Both the position numbers and the translations under genes were made by a program. DNA of 64,000 nt from Hofstenia miamia (Eukaryota > Xenacoelomorpha > Acoela): the NCBI GenBank assembly GCA_004352715.1, contig SCFE01000090.1, positions 1,245,048 to 1,309,047 of the forward strand. Direction: 5' to 3'. The stretch's first letter is position 1. Each line of letters begins with the position of its first letter. Positions 11,940-24,249 of the stretch are shown in pieces. The notes under the pieces were generated by a model that searched no databases, was not told the DNA's origin, and saw nothing but the letters and a program-made list of their open reading frames with translations.

Positions 11940-12921
11940 TTATTTATATTTGCTATTATTGTTTCTCGGATTCTTTTCTCGATGATCCGCATTTCTGCAG
12001 TTATTAATCTTAAACTTTTGCTTCAGCAAACATTTCAGAAATGGACTCATATATGGAGGATCTCGTGTACTCATGCGTACTCTTCTAAATGGACAGTGTT
12101 CGTTCAAGATACCTAATATTGTTTCAATGAAATATCTCATTGCTTCATTGCAATCGGAAGCTTCCAATGTTCTTTCAAAGGTAGCTGAGTCCAATGTCAA
12201 GTTTAAACGTTGTTTGTTCTGTAACCTGCAATCTCGAACAAAAACTGTTTGTCTAATAGGGGGAACACGTTTTTTCGGATGACATATAACGCCGAGATGG
12301 TCAGTTTTAAGAGTAAGCTTTATTGTTTCAGCACGTTCAAATAATTTATGGTCAGAAACAAATATTTTATCTAGAGTAGAGTTTTTCCTAGTTTTTCCTG
12401 GTTTAAGTTGAAACAGTGTACTGGAGTTGGTCAGAAACTCAGTGTTCAAATGATTAAAATCTCCGCAAACAACAAATCTTAAATCAACGTCTGATTGTAG
12501 AAATTGTTCTATTGTAACACTGATGTGTTCCTCTAAGCCATCTTGATACATTGTGTGAGGAGGGTAATAGAGAACGCAGCAACCCAATTTGAGTGATGGA
12601 ATGAGTGTCTATAAGATTTCATATCTTGATGATCTATTTGGATAGAGTCTTTTCAAAGAAAGATAAGGTTTAAAATAACACGCCACTCCACCACCGCTAG
12701 TTTTTGTTGAGTTTTCAGCATTATCTGTTAGCTTTGAGAATTTTATATCCAGGTATGGTTGTTATTGTTTTCGGGCTTTCATCATTAAACCAGGTTTCTC
12801 TAACAAAGCATATATCAATGTCAAGTGTTAACATATCTAAGTTGAGTGATTGGTTAGCTGTTGGTTTTTTAAGTGACCCTGCATTGCACAAGAGAATTTT
12901 CGGAGATTGCTTCGATGTTTG
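11940..12921 (-). pseudogene. LINE-1 APE-type endonuclease
   Basis: The first block reads ILLCNAGSLKK and CFVRETW, giving the catalytic glutamate in ETW. After a broken stretch around 12590-12740, the frame from 12587 shows VVCGDFNHL (GDFN at 12453-12464), TLDKIFVSDH and KTDHLGV (TDH at 12297-12305), all canonical APE motifs. This domain nicks target DNA to prime reverse transcription. The C-terminal part (RMSTRDPPYMSPFLKCLLK) is the linker before RT in the CR1/jockey group. Broken upstream, so inactive. Confidence 0.8.
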
Positions 12922-13690
12922 TCATAACAATTCCCATTGGTCGTTCTTCTTTTCAAAGAGTTTGAAGTTAAAGATACGGAGAGAATTTTTATCAACATCA
13001 TTTTTGATCGTTTCATAACGTTTTCCTAATGAAGCTCGTTCTGCTTGTAATTCCTCTGCAGTTGGTTCTTTTGAGAGATATATGAGGTCAGGAAACGTTT
13101 TCATTTTACTAAGAGATGCCAAAATTTTACGTTTATCCCAAGTATTGTCCACATTGAAAATAATTGGTCCGTCTCCTTTTTTCGGCAAACTTTCCCACTC
13201 GTCTCACATCAGTAATCTTAGCTGTAATTTTCAAGTGAGTTAAAACATTTTCAACAATTTCTCTATCTTTTTCTAATCTACTATTGCCAGTGGGTTCAAC
13301 AGCTCCACGAATTCATATGCCATTTTCACTGACTTGTTTCTGTGGAAATTAAGGAGCAGGGTTTTTACACTTCGTTTCAGTCAGTTCAGAAATTCTTTGG
13401 TTGAAGATATCAGTCATTGAATTCAAAATGTCGGTTTTCACTGTTTCTAAATGAGGTATAGGCTGAGGCTTTTTCTTACTTTTCAAGCATTTATCACAAG
13501 TAAATTCTAAGTGTTTAGATAGTGATAAAAAGGGGAATACTTACTTTGGTAATGATGAGCATTTGAGGTGCAGCCATTTAACGGATACACATTTCACCCA
13601 GTTCGTCTCGTCTGTTTCGGTTTTGCACTAGTCACATTTGCTACTATCAACACTGCTGGTAGAGCCAACACCATGACTCCTCGTATCCAT
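12922..13690 (-). pseudogene. LINE-1 N-terminal region: PHD-like finger and RRM-like domain
   Basis: The start ATG is at 13688-13690 (MDTRSHGVG). A Cys/His zinc pattern follows (CD.CK...NWVKC...WLHLKC...CDKC, about 13490-13640), a PHD-finger arrangement seen in CR1-group proteins. One position between the first cysteines is a TAG stop. After a frameshift, 12922-13188 reads as an RRM-like ORF1 domain with DNTWDKRKILASL and LIYLSKEPTAEEL, matching the conserved 'R.IL...K.L...IYIS.DLT..E' pattern. The stop TGA at 12922-12924 is followed in the same frame by the start of the endonuclease, suggesting one ancestral ORF. Confidence 0.65.
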
Positions 13691-13850
13691 AACAATAGGC
13701 GAAAACCAAATCTAATGACGAATGTTTACCCGGCCAAATAAATCGGATTTTACAATATTTCGCAACACTCAAGAAGCTAACTTTTCTACAGCAGTTTTCA
13801 GGAATATTAGTGAAACAAGAGCACCATTTGGTTTTACTGGTGATAATTTG

Positions 13851-14237
13851 TTTTTTAAAAAAATTCTAAGAAATTTTATTAATTTGTAATATTAATTAAA
13901 TTTACATCAATTTCAAATTTTCAATTTTTGAATAAATTAAGTTATTAATGTTAAATTGACAACTTGGCTTACGTCTAATGCAAATGTACACTTTAGCAGT
14001 CATTTTTAACATATAAATAGGAGGAAAATACCCCTTCACTCAAGACATTCCCCCTCTACCACACATTTTAGCGTCATGTTGAGAAAAACTCAAAGTTTTT
14101 CTATTGTAATGATAATTTTATTATTCCTTAAATCATAAGCATTTAAGCATAAAAATAAAATAAAAATTTTTTACTTTCTGAATTGAAGTCGAATCGTAAA
14201 TAAGACATTGGCCTCATTTTTTCACTTGATTGCATTA
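13851..14237. other. Non-coding AT-rich sequence
   Basis: No recognisable feature is seen; it may include the LINE-1 5' junction. Confidence 0.35.
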
Positions 14238-14322
14238 AATATATATATATNNNNNNNNNNNNNNNNNNNNNNNNNNNNNNNNNNNNNNNNNNNNNNNNNN
14301 NNNNNNNNNNNNNNNNNNNNNN

Positions 14323-14354
<32 letters not shown>
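14238..14354. repeat. (TA)n microsatellite with a 72-N gap
   Basis: TA repeats lie on both sides of the gap 14251-14322. Confidence 0.9.
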
Positions 14355-14355
<1 letters not shown>

Positions 14356-14359
14356 CTAC

Positions 14360-15290
14360 TGAAAACATGGAAAACAGTTTTGCAAAAAAGATACACTGGA
14401 TGACAAATCTTCTTGCCATTGCCAAATTTTATCCATTTCTGAAGAGCGGGAGAAAAGTTTGAAAGAAATATCTTGTGATGTGAACAATCTCCTACAGATC
14501 ATGAGGTGCGATTTGCGCAGCATTTTATGAAACTATGTAGCGCTGTTCTTGTTAATATTGGGGCATGTAGGGATTACTGAAAAAGCATTCGATTTTCCAG
14601 TCATAACAAACAATTGCAAAGTTAAAATCCGAGAATTTTCAACATGCTGAATGAAGATGTGTTATAAATTAAATATAGAACTGTTATGATAAATGTCTGT
14701 GGTGTTTTCCAGTACTAGAAAAAATCCTCCAGGCACTAAACATGCATTTATTCCAGCTGTGATGCGTTTTCAAGATGTTGCTTTTGGTAAACTCCATCAC
14801 ATCTGTGAGTGATCCTACTTTGGAAGACTTGCAGAACAGCTTCTAAAGCAAAAAATTTCACCAGAATTTGAGTCAAGTATAGTATAGGAGGAATTAATTT
14901 AACAATGACTAAATTTCAAAGTGAATCCAAAGTCATTAGAAAATACATAGTTCAATCTTCAATCAATACTTTACAGGAAAGGCTTGAAATTGAGTGTGAA
15001 ACCAGCGGAATGCTATTCTGATAAGTACCCGTCCATTTGAGCTCAATTACAACTTTCGCTCATTACTTGCAGCTGGTAACATTGACGATTCTAGCTGTTT
15101 TCAATTTTCGGAGTTCATCGATAAAGCCTTTTAGCAGTTGTCTGATCTTATTTCATACACAAAGGCAATCCAACTGACTGATTATTCTGTCAAATTTCAT
15201 TACAGATCCTCATTTTTGTGCGAACGTTTCTCAGCGCTTGTGACACCTCCTCATATCATGACGGTAGAGAAAGAAGTCTTGACTTAAAAC
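14360..15290 (+). pseudogene. Possible broken coding region, unidentified
   Basis: Short stretches read like protein in the plus frames, for example RPFELNYNFRSLLAAGN near 15030-15085, followed in the same frame by an SSCFQFSEFIDKAF stretch, and SVSDPTLEDLQNS near 14805-14840. Stops and frame changes separate them. I do not recognise the protein. The region may be an old transposase or gene fragment, or chance; nothing in the neighbourhood settles it. Confidence 0.2.
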
Positions 15291-15521
15291 AACTTGTATT
15301 TCAAATTTTGAAAATTAACAAATATTAAAACTCTGAATCACTGTCTTCTGATCAAGTCGCCGGAGACAATTTCAGCACATCAGTTACCATTTATTTACAA
15401 TACAGTCAGCATAGTCCTCTAGTGAATATGTGCATACAAACCAGTAATATTTAATACAGAAAACACCAGTTCCGAAATGTCGAAGAACTGCTAAGAGTTT
15501 CCACTTTGAGGAAAATTGAAG

Positions 15522-15897
15522 CAGACCTGGAATCGGGTCAAACCATGGCTTACTAAATATTTTAAGTAAGCCATGGTCAAACCCAAACAGACCCGACTGT
15601 ACCAAAACAAACAGAAACATGTGTCTTCACACATAACTAGCTTGCCAGAAGACGGAAAAATAAGTGCTTTTCTATGCTTGATTGTCATGCTACAAAACAA
15701 ATACATGTACCACTATCACACGTTTCAATTGTTCAATGTACCATTAAATCCTATACATGTAAGTAGCAATTAATATTTACAGTATTCATTAACCCGATTT
15801 AAAGTAAAAACCTTCGAGCCGATTCTATTCGGACACGACAAAAAGTTGATCCAACCCTTCCTGACCAACGGATTGGGTCAACTTGTTTCCACCCCTG
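15522..15897. mobile_element. hAT-like MITE, 376 bp
   Basis: The right end reverse-complemented reads CAGGGGTGGAAACAAG, a classic hAT terminus. The left end reads CAGACCTGGAATCGGG. The flanking 8-mers AATTGAAG (15514-15521) and ATTTGAAT (15898-15905) match at six of eight positions. Inside the left end a 13-bp perfect inverted repeat (15542-15554 and 15565-15577, ACCATGGCTTACT) forms a hairpin with a 10-nt loop. There is no transposase. The termini are diverged from each other, so the assignment is tentative. Confidence 0.5.
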
Positions 15898-15905
15898 ATT
15901 TGAAT

Positions 15906-18900
15906 CCCCCTCTACTAAGAGACCCTTAAATAAAGCACTGAACATTAGAATGAGCATCGCATGAGAATTAGAAGTTGTAAAATTTAATTTGTTTACTTCT
16001 AAGCAAGATTAGTTCACCTTTCCGCAGTGGCTTATGAAGAATTTTAATTAGCCTTATACTGAGCTGGTGAAAGCATAATGGTGTCTTTTTTTGCCACATC
16101 TGAATTGTATACTACATAGCAAACACATGCATTTTCGTACAATTTAGTAAATGTATCTTATAATTTTTTTGATAGAAACCCCCACTTGGTTTCTGTACAT
16201 CTACCCTGTTTGACACTGTCAAGGACAGTGGACTACTGCACTGCACTAGACTGCCTGTAGCAAAATACATCTACATTTGTACTTGCATTCTATTATATGT
16301 ATTTCTGAAAATATAATATTATTTTAATAAGTTCTTAAGCATAAAAGTATCATGGCTTACAAATTTGAATACCTTACGAGAAACGAAGCATAGAAAGTTA
16401 TAGAAGTAAATCTGAGATATGTATTTTATAGGAATTGTAGTGAAATTGTTTAATAGTTCAACAATTATTTGCATTATTCAGTTTCAACAAATAAAATTAC
16501 GCCATTTCAAATTCATTTATGCCGAAACTTATGTTGTCACTTATAGTCCTTGTTTCAGTTTATTGATAGGCAGATCGGTAATTAAGGGCAGCTTACACAT
16601 TATGGAATTTTTTAAGGTTAAATGCAGAACAGAAATTGAAGTTAAGAGAAATTATTAATTTGCAACACTTAAATGTCACCAGGGAACTGTCTGCTTTCAC
16701 TCAATGTAGAAAAAATGATATATACTAATATTAATTAAGAGATCATTTGGTATATATTCGCTTTTTTATGAAGATTTCATTAGAAATCGGACTCCTAAAA
16801 TAAATTGAACTACAAATAATTTTTATTGTTGTGAAACTTAAAGTAAAGGAAAATTCAATGTATCACATGTTTATACACTGTTTTCAATTTCAACGACAAA
16901 TTCAGAAATTTATAAATTGCAACATACATAATTAGCAAAAATTCTATTTGGTTCTCTAATTTCATCTTCGAAAAAGCGCAAATAAACAATGCAAGGATTA
17001 CATTCGTCATTCTATCAATCAATTACTATGATGTTTGGACATTTTGAAAAACCACAGCACGAGTTTTCTTATAAACAATACTTGACTGTTTCGAATGACG
17101 AAATAAATTACTCAAAAAAATTGACTGATGATTTTTATTTTAATTCATTTTCATATATTTTTTGAAATCATAATCGCAGTATTATGTTGATGTCAGGGAC
17201 GGATGCAGAAAAAAATTGATGGGGAGGTATGAAATGTTAATTACCCATTTCTTCATAGGTTCACGCAAATGAAACATGCAAGAAATGTGTTTTAAAATAT
17301 ATGAAAAAGAAAAAACATTTCATCTTAAACTGCATAACATTCTATTCTTGAAAATTTCCTGTTTTTAATTGTAAAGAAGTTATGTAATTTTGAGGAAAGC
17401 ATTTAGTAAATATCAGAAACATGGCGTTCACCAAATATGTAAATTGAAAGCTTAATTTGAAGACTTTTTTGCTGTGNNNNNNNNNNNNNNNNNNNNNATT
17501 CTATTCTTGAAAATTTCCTGTTTTTAATTGTAAAGAAGTTATGTAATTTTGAGGAAAGCATTTAGTAAATATCAGAAACATGGCGTTCACCAAATATGTA
17601 AATTGAAAGCTTAATTTGAAGACTTTTTTGCTGTGATCATGAATAAAGTATGTCATTTACTTCATTTCATGAAGTTTCATTTGTATATCATAACAAAATA
17701 ATTTGTTGCCAAATATCAACAATTGGAATTTTTGAAATACATCAATTCATTTAATGACAATATGAATGTAATAGAAATGAAAATTTATGAATTTCCATAA
17801 ATTTATTTGCAAATAGCAAATTAACAATGAAGCTTATCCAAACTAGTATTTGAATCTGATTATATAGAAGTATAACTGAATTTGGGTTAACTTGGTGAAT
17901 TTGTGATCTACTTCCTAGATTTATGTAAGAAGATGAAGGCACTTAACAGCAGATCGCTTGAAGTCCCACTGGTTTTTATGTTTTAAGCGTTCTTAAGTTT
18001 TCCAAAGATTCTGAGTGCGGTAACATGTAAAAAGTTGAAGAAAAAATTCAAAAGATGCCTTACTTCACAATTTAAGTGAATGTGGAAATAGACAATTTAA
18101 CGGTCAATGCTTTCCGCATACACCATTGTATCTATTGTATTTAGGGATACAATAAACGTGTGAACCAGGGATTTTGAGAATTCAGCAATGCCTTGCATAA
18201 TGGTTGAGCTACCAATATGTTTGTAGTTATGGTCAAAGTCACGCCAATATTGAATTTACCAATGAACTTTTTTGGTTTAGAATAACTAATTAAAGATACC
18301 ATCTAGCACCAAATTCCATAGTCTTTCAAGAACTTGGTTTTGTTTGCATCCTACTTAATCATAAAGCAATATTGATAAGAGCAGAAAAAAGGAATTTAAA
18401 AAAAATAAATATTTATGAGGTAATATTTTTCTGTACGGTAACGAAAATGTTTGCCTCTTTATTAAGAGAGCATGTGCTGAAGCTTTTTCTGGCAGTGTGT
18501 ACTCAAACCGCTTTTTGCTCATTAGTAATTATTGCTTATGGTTGTAACTAAGTTTTTAGAAGTTATATTCTTAAGTCAATGACAGCAAGATTTTCGTCCT
18601 TGAGGATAGCATGATTTTCTTCTTACATGTCAAGAAGACTGAATTATCTATCCAGTATATTAGAAGGTATTAACCAAAGTTTGATTAGCCTACACTCGAC
18701 ATTCTTGAGTGAAAAGAACGTTTAGAAAGATTTGCAAGCATTCATTTATTTTAATGCAGATATTTTGGATGCTTTGTGGGTAATTATTTCTGTACTAGCC
18801 ATGCAAGCTGTGATCTCACAACATTCTATTAAAATTCTTTATTATAGGCATTTAGCAACATTCTTAATTTAAAGATCACACATATTCCATTACAAAATTT

Positions 18901-20772
18901 ATGCATTGTTAATTGGAGTAATAAAAGTCTCAATTTCATGCTATTAGTACATCATCTCCTCTATGCAAACTCATATGATAGATCATGGGTGTCGTTACTA
19001 TGTTAATATAATATAAATAATGAAATGCTGATATCACTTACTTTCCGGAGAATGGTATTTTGGTTTAAGAATAGAAATCTAAGTGAACTATTGCTCTTAA
19101 AATCTGTCAAAATTAATAGTATGGGGAAAATTTTGTTTATCGTTTGCTTGTGGGGTAGAGGGTAATACATATCCCAAAACTGAAATAGAGTCTAAGCTGA
19201 ACCCCCGCTTTTACTTTAGAAAATCCACTTGGCTTGACATCCAGCCATTGTAGAAAAATTGGAAATTTCTAAAGCATAATCAGATGGGGTTGGCCATGGC
19301 TTCCTGAAATATAACTATTTAAAACTTGCTGTGTCAAATTATTCAGCCTCCTAAAATTAGCAAGTTTTACTCAAACGCTTTCAGGCCTATCTCACAAGCA
19401 ATTGGCTAATGGGTAGAATTCTAAGAAAAATTTTCTGAGCTTCTGAATTTGTATCCATTTATTTTAAGATAAAATTGTAATTTTAATAAAGCACTTCGCC
19501 CTCTAAGAATAATTAATATTGCAAAAGTTCTTTATATTTTTATGTGTTAAATTGAATGAAATTTATTTAAAATTTTCCGTAATTGACATTATGGTAGTAC
19601 AGAAAATGGTAAAAAGTAAGTTATTTTACATTTATTTACAAAAGAGTTCAATTTCATAAAATGTTTGATTGAAATAACCACTCTTGTATATATTATACTT
19701 AAAAATATGTAATGTAAAATATGATTTTTTTAAAATTTTTAAAACTTTTGCTGATTTACTGTAAATCGCTTAACTTCATTAGAATCCTCTCACCTCAATT
19801 CAAATTCCTATGAGAAATTTATTTTATGTACATGCACTTAAGTGTAGTAACTACGTGTCTCATCTAATTGCAGGCAGACATTATTGAGACTATCTAATAA
19901 GTTGTTTCTCGTTGTTCAGTATGGACATATGTTTCATAGCTTTTATCTAGCACTGATGATTCCCCTTTGTAATAGTAGGTTTATAAACACGTTAAAACAA
20001 GAAGACGTATTTTGCACATTGCACAGTAATTATGAGTTGCTTTACTTCTATAGCTTCTACGTAGCCTAACACTATACTCACAATAAACTATAGCTGCAAT
20101 AAATTGAACTGCATTAGCAATACAAAGTGTTATAATGCTGATGAGTTAGAGGTTGCTTTTAACGAAAATGTCAACACGAATCGCCTAAGCGAACTATTTA
20201 AGTGTGTGACTTTTTTGAAGAGGGCATTCCTTTTGACTCTGGATCTGATTCCAAAATAATAAAACACTTTTACCATTATAATAAACTTAGAAGCGGGAAT
20301 TTATAGGAAATTTCCTCATTGTAATAAATCTTAACCAATAGTTGATTTATCAACTAAATTTCAACAGTCGTATCAACGTTGGTTGTAAATTTAATGGGCC
20401 TTGAAAAACGATTTTTTGCATTTTAAAGCAAAAATTCGCATTTGAAAATTTCAAATTCACAAAATTTCGACAATTTTATACCAAATTTAGGCTATGCTAT
20501 TACTGTTAAAATATAATTCATTCATTTCTTTCTCAAAAGTTATTTCGATTACTATTGAAACAAGTCTTAAGTATTTTTAGCCAATCCCTATACAGTCATT
20601 ATTGAGGATAGCTACAAAATTCTTTCTCCTCAAATCTCCCACAAGAGTTTCCACAAGACCAAATTGGAATCCTCACTCCCACGGCAAGCCTAATAATAAT
20701 ACGTGCAATAAAAAGTCTAGTATTGAAGTTTTATCTACAGCTACTTATAAATGAAAAAGATTCAAATCATAG
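15906..20772. other. Gene-poor AT-rich sequence
   Basis: No protein that I recognise is present. At 17193 a CAGGGACGGATGCAG motif looks like a lone hAT left end without a visible partner. A false-looking duplication around a gap is listed separately. Short open frames such as 16419-16658 and 19884-20069 have no motifs. Confidence 0.4.
17339..17635. repeat. 138-bp exact duplication flanking a 21-N gap
   Basis: 17339-17476 and 17498-17635 appear identical by eye, separated only by Ns (17477-17497). This is the signature of two contig ends that overlap but were not merged, rather than a biological tandem repeat. Confidence 0.8.
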
Positions 20773-20776
20773 TTAA

Positions 20777-21372
20777 CCTTATAAACAGCCTAGTGTCCGT
20801 TTTAATGGACAAAACGTTTTTCTACATTTACAAAGATTAACACTTTTTCTTTGAATCTTTCGAATTATAGGGATTTTTCACCTTAAACCTTTAAAGGCCT
20901 ATTTCCAAATTTGAAAATCTTGGTGCATTGGTAGGTCTATTGGGGAACATACATTAATTCAATGTTGAAAATTTATATTAAAGCTTATTGCTGTGGCAGA
21001 GATTGTTGAATAGATTAACAAGTTTTCTTAGAAATTTTCGAATTTTTGAAAACGATTTAAATTCTCTGCATAATTAGTGTTCATGTATTTAGAAGATTTT
21101 AATCTCATGGAGGCAACATAGCATTTTGACTGTTTCTTGATGTGTGCAAAGATATTCCAAACCCCTTGAGGCGTGCAGTACGCAAAATCAGAGGTCGCGC
21201 GGCCAAAGAGGACCGAGACAGTGCACGGATTTAGAGCGAAAAAGAAAGAAGAGACTCTCCTCTATCACGTGATGCTTTCAGATTGAGCACACCATTAATA
21301 TTTTTTGAGCTATAAGCGTTTAAAAAATTTTATAGGATCATGAAAAATTTTTAAAAATCAGGCTCTTTAAGG
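20777..21372. mobile_element. piggyBac-like MITE, copy 1 (596 bp)
   Basis: The segment lies between TTAA at 20773-20776 and TTAA at 21373-21376. The left end reads CCTTATAAACAGCCTAG and the right end, reverse-complemented, CCTTAAAGAGCCTGA. TTAA targets with CCY-starting inverted ends define piggyBac. The interior matches copy 2 at 25947-26493 along most of its length, including GCTGTGGCAGAG and GAGGTCGCG blocks. No transposase frame is seen. Confidence 0.65.
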
Positions 21373-21482
21373 TTAATGTGCAAGTATTTCTTGCATTGCA
21401 CCAGATTGATAGCATATTGCAATTGCATATTCAAAAAAACAAAATTATAACGAGCTAAATATTATTAAAATAAATATGAACT

Positions 21483-21768
21483 AGAGAATGACATCGGCAC
21501 TCAATTTCGGATTTCGGGTCGCATTGGGTATCAAATTCTCGAATCGGATCGGGTTCAGATACAAAGTTTGAATTAATTATTAAAAATACAGATGTAATAG
21601 CAATTAATTGTTGTTTTCTCTATCAGTAAGTGATTGATGTTAATGATCATTTGATGAACAGAGATCCATATTTTCCAATCAAAGTAAATGTTTCCGGTCG
21701 GGTTCGGGCATTACATTTTCGGGTGAGCTCAGGTCGGGTTCTGGTAGTAACTATTCTCCTAACTTTGC
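21483..21768. mobile_element. Possible hAT-like short element with TCGGGT repeats
   Basis: The left end TAGAGAATGACATCGG and the reverse-complemented right end TAGGAGAATAGTTACT are loosely similar. The subterminal zones carry repeated TCGGGT/GGGTTCGGG words (21500-21560 and 21690-21750), common in hAT elements. No convincing 8-bp target duplication is visible. Confidence 0.3.
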
Positions 21769-22274
21769 TACGTTTTACAATGATATAAAGTACATAATAT
21801 TTTTAAATTCCAAAGACTTACAATAATAAATAATAATAGTTAAGTTATATGTAAGTTCAAACATTTCCTTAAAATTTAAGCATTCCAATACGCAATTCAT
21901 TAATCATAAATGTGCTGAAAGGCAAAATCTCCAACATCAAATACCTACGATTTTTTATTTCACGCTTTTCTCAAAATTGATTACAACTCACTATTTGTTA
22001 CAAATTATCTTGAAAAGTTTTCATCTAGGGAAATCTTAGCCCCGTCATATTCTCAACTAAAAGTCATTCTTCTAAGTTGTATTTATAACGTGTAAAAATG
22101 TATATATTTTTAGATTAATTAATTCTTTAATATAACCATAATTGAAATTTAATCCCCATGTAATGTGATAATAGAGTACGTTAGACACTTAGCCTCCGAA
22201 GAATGCTGAGGTCCAAATTCAAATTTTTCAAATGTGATCAATTATTTAATTTTATATATGAGTCTATATAGTTA

Positions 22275-22538
22275 AGCCCCGTTTACACGATAAGTTTTCC
22301 CTTACGAGCTTATCCTTATTTACGAAGCTATTATCAGATTAAGCAATACATCATTTGCGTTTACACGATTACTTTTTCCTTATGACTTTATACTCTTAAC
22401 CGTAAAATTTCCAACATGTTCAGAGTTCGTAAGTTTTCCCTTACAAACAATTATCTCGGGCTAATTTGCGTTTGCATGATACGTTTTCTCTTACATAAGG
22501 GGAAGTCATAAGGGAAAACTAATCGTGTGAACGGGGCT
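22275..22538. mobile_element. PIF/Harbinger-like MITE, 264 bp
   Basis: The element is flanked by TTA at 22272-22274 and 22539-22541. Left end AGCCCCGTTTACACGAT and reverse-complemented right end AGCCCCGTTCACACGAT are almost perfect inverted repeats. TTA duplication is the PIF/Harbinger hallmark. Internally, a module GTTTACACGAT..GTTTTCCCTTA recurs at about 22282, 22358 and 22466 in direct orientation and once inverted at the right end. It is non-coding. Confidence 0.65.
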
Positions 22539-23287
22539 TTATAAATCACACAATTTGCAAATATTCGGCATATCCCAACTTCAATTCTAATTTCATAAAA
22601 CGGGTATTCGAATATTTTATAATATATTCAGTTGAATTGCTTGTTTTAAATATTGCTGATATGTCAAAAATACTAAAGTCTAATACCATTAAAAAATTGT
22701 CCGTAGATATTGGAATAACTCAATTCTGTACGGATCAATATCACAAATAATCTTTTCATGGAATTAAGGGATATGAAACCAATATGACATTATTGGAATA
22801 AATTGAAGTAAACTAAACAGCAAAATGAATTATTTCATGAAGATGGTGATGTAGTCAAACTAAAGATTAACTACTAGTGCTTTCGATTGTATTGAAACAC
22901 TTAGATCATGATTATTCCCCACAGATTCTTATCTATTCGAGTTAAGGAAAGACATCGTTGATTATATTAGCAATTAATTGAAATTAAACGTTAGCAAAGT
23001 GCATCCCACTTTAATTCAATTACTTAGAGTAAAAACACAATTTAATTTTAAGTGCTCGAACATAATTATTTGCTTAGAGCAATGTTCTGTTACCAGAAAA
23101 ATTACAACAAATTACAAAAAATTTCCTCGATATTTCGTTTCAAGTTCGTGGCAAATTGCTTCCATTGTTTTTGAAGGAAACTAAAATGTAAGTTAAGGTC
23201 TTCAATTTTAAAATCCAGTCATTACTGGTAATATTCCTTGAGTTTTTGACACATGTAAAGTTCAAAATGAATGTTGAAAATCTGCAA

Positions 23288-24200
23288 CTAGACTTGTATT
23301 ATTATTGTCATTGTGGGCTCACAATTAGACATGTAGCCTCCGGCCGGATAAATTATCGAGTTTCGTAGAACTCTAACTGCATTTAACTGTAATCTCTCTA
23401 TGTCATTCAAGTACCTCTTATGCTTCCTTCTTACTACTTCCAGTATTTCAATTACTATTGGAACTACTTCAACTTTTTTCGATTTCCAGTCTACATTTTG
23501 GAATCCCAAATTCCATGTACTGTCAAATTGGCCAACTTTTTCTTTCTTCTTGTCTTCAACATGTATATCCTATTCTTGCCTCTATCTACAGCCACTATCT
23601 CGGGTCTCTTTTTTCAATGGTCTTAATTTTCTGAGATTTCATAGCATCTTCACTTCTTCATTCTTTATGCACCTACCATTTATTTTCTGTTTCTAACTCA
23701 TACTGCCTGTTAAAACTCGCGCTAGATTGATATGCTTGAAATACGCTACTTCTATGTCAAGTTCGCACACCCGCATAACTTCTTTTTTATTGCTTCCTCT
23801 TGTTTTGACATGATCAGTACTTTTGTTTCTGTCTTCAGGTCATTCTTAGCTTTTTAATTTTTCACTAACAGAGCTTTTTGTGTTTCTTAATATTTTAAAC
23901 CATTACTTTCTGCATTTATTTTATTTGTCTTTCTCCACCCCCGCCCTATGCTACTCTGGCATGCTTTCCTTCACTCTGTCTTACAATAATTTCAATTTCT
24001 TCCTGTCATTAATCAAAGTTAATTAAATTGTTTATTCACATTTTTCTTTATTTCGAAGCACTCTGCTTCCTTGTCTCCCTCAACACTCAGCAATTATTTA
24101 CTCGCTTGCTGTCATGATAAACCCGATAACCACATCATCATTGAAGTCGAATGCTCCTTTTTATGGTTAGTACGTTCTTCTTTCCCTTTTTTACAACCCA
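23288..24200 (-). pseudogene. LINE C-terminal remnant with PVVIGALG-type tail
   Basis: The open stretch 23288-23509 reads WKSKKVEVVPIVIEILEVV followed by YLNDIERLQLNAVRVLRNSI. It follows the tail pattern 'W..K.VPVVIGALG....L......LQ..ALLGTARILRK' found at the C-terminus of many invertebrate LINE pol proteins. Upstream on the minus strand, broken pieces (HKE..R, KSQKIKTIEKRDPRW) fit the preceding 'KE.EKI.KYQDL....W' segment. Stops are frequent. The RT core is absent, so only the 3' end remains. Clade is not assignable with confidence. Confidence 0.5.
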
Positions 24201-24249
24201 CAGTTCATTCTATTCTACTGGTGTAGTTCAAGTAGAAATCGCCTTCATG

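Larger units (their letters stand above)
10281..13750 (-). mobile_element. LINE-1: long, decayed CR1/jockey-group retrotransposon with (CTTA)n tail
   Basis: On the minus strand the order is PHD-type zinc finger, RRM-like region, APE endonuclease, reverse transcriptase, C-terminal domain and a 3' end of AATAAAA followed by four CTTA units (10281-10297). Tandem 4-mers at the 3' end are typical of CR1/L2-group LINEs. The 5' end is uncertain, somewhere between 13690 and 13850. Several frameshifts and stops show it is dead. It is close to full coding length, so it was not severely 5'-truncated on insertion. Confidence 0.8.

Noticed and set aside
21160-21290. GC-richer block inside the piggyBac MITE as a possible gene
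   Set aside because: Shared with copy 2 with different frame breaks, so it is repeat sequence rather than coding.
23400-23696. Ser/Phe-rich plus-strand frame of 98 codons
   Set aside because: Antisense to the LINE tail remnant on the minus strand.
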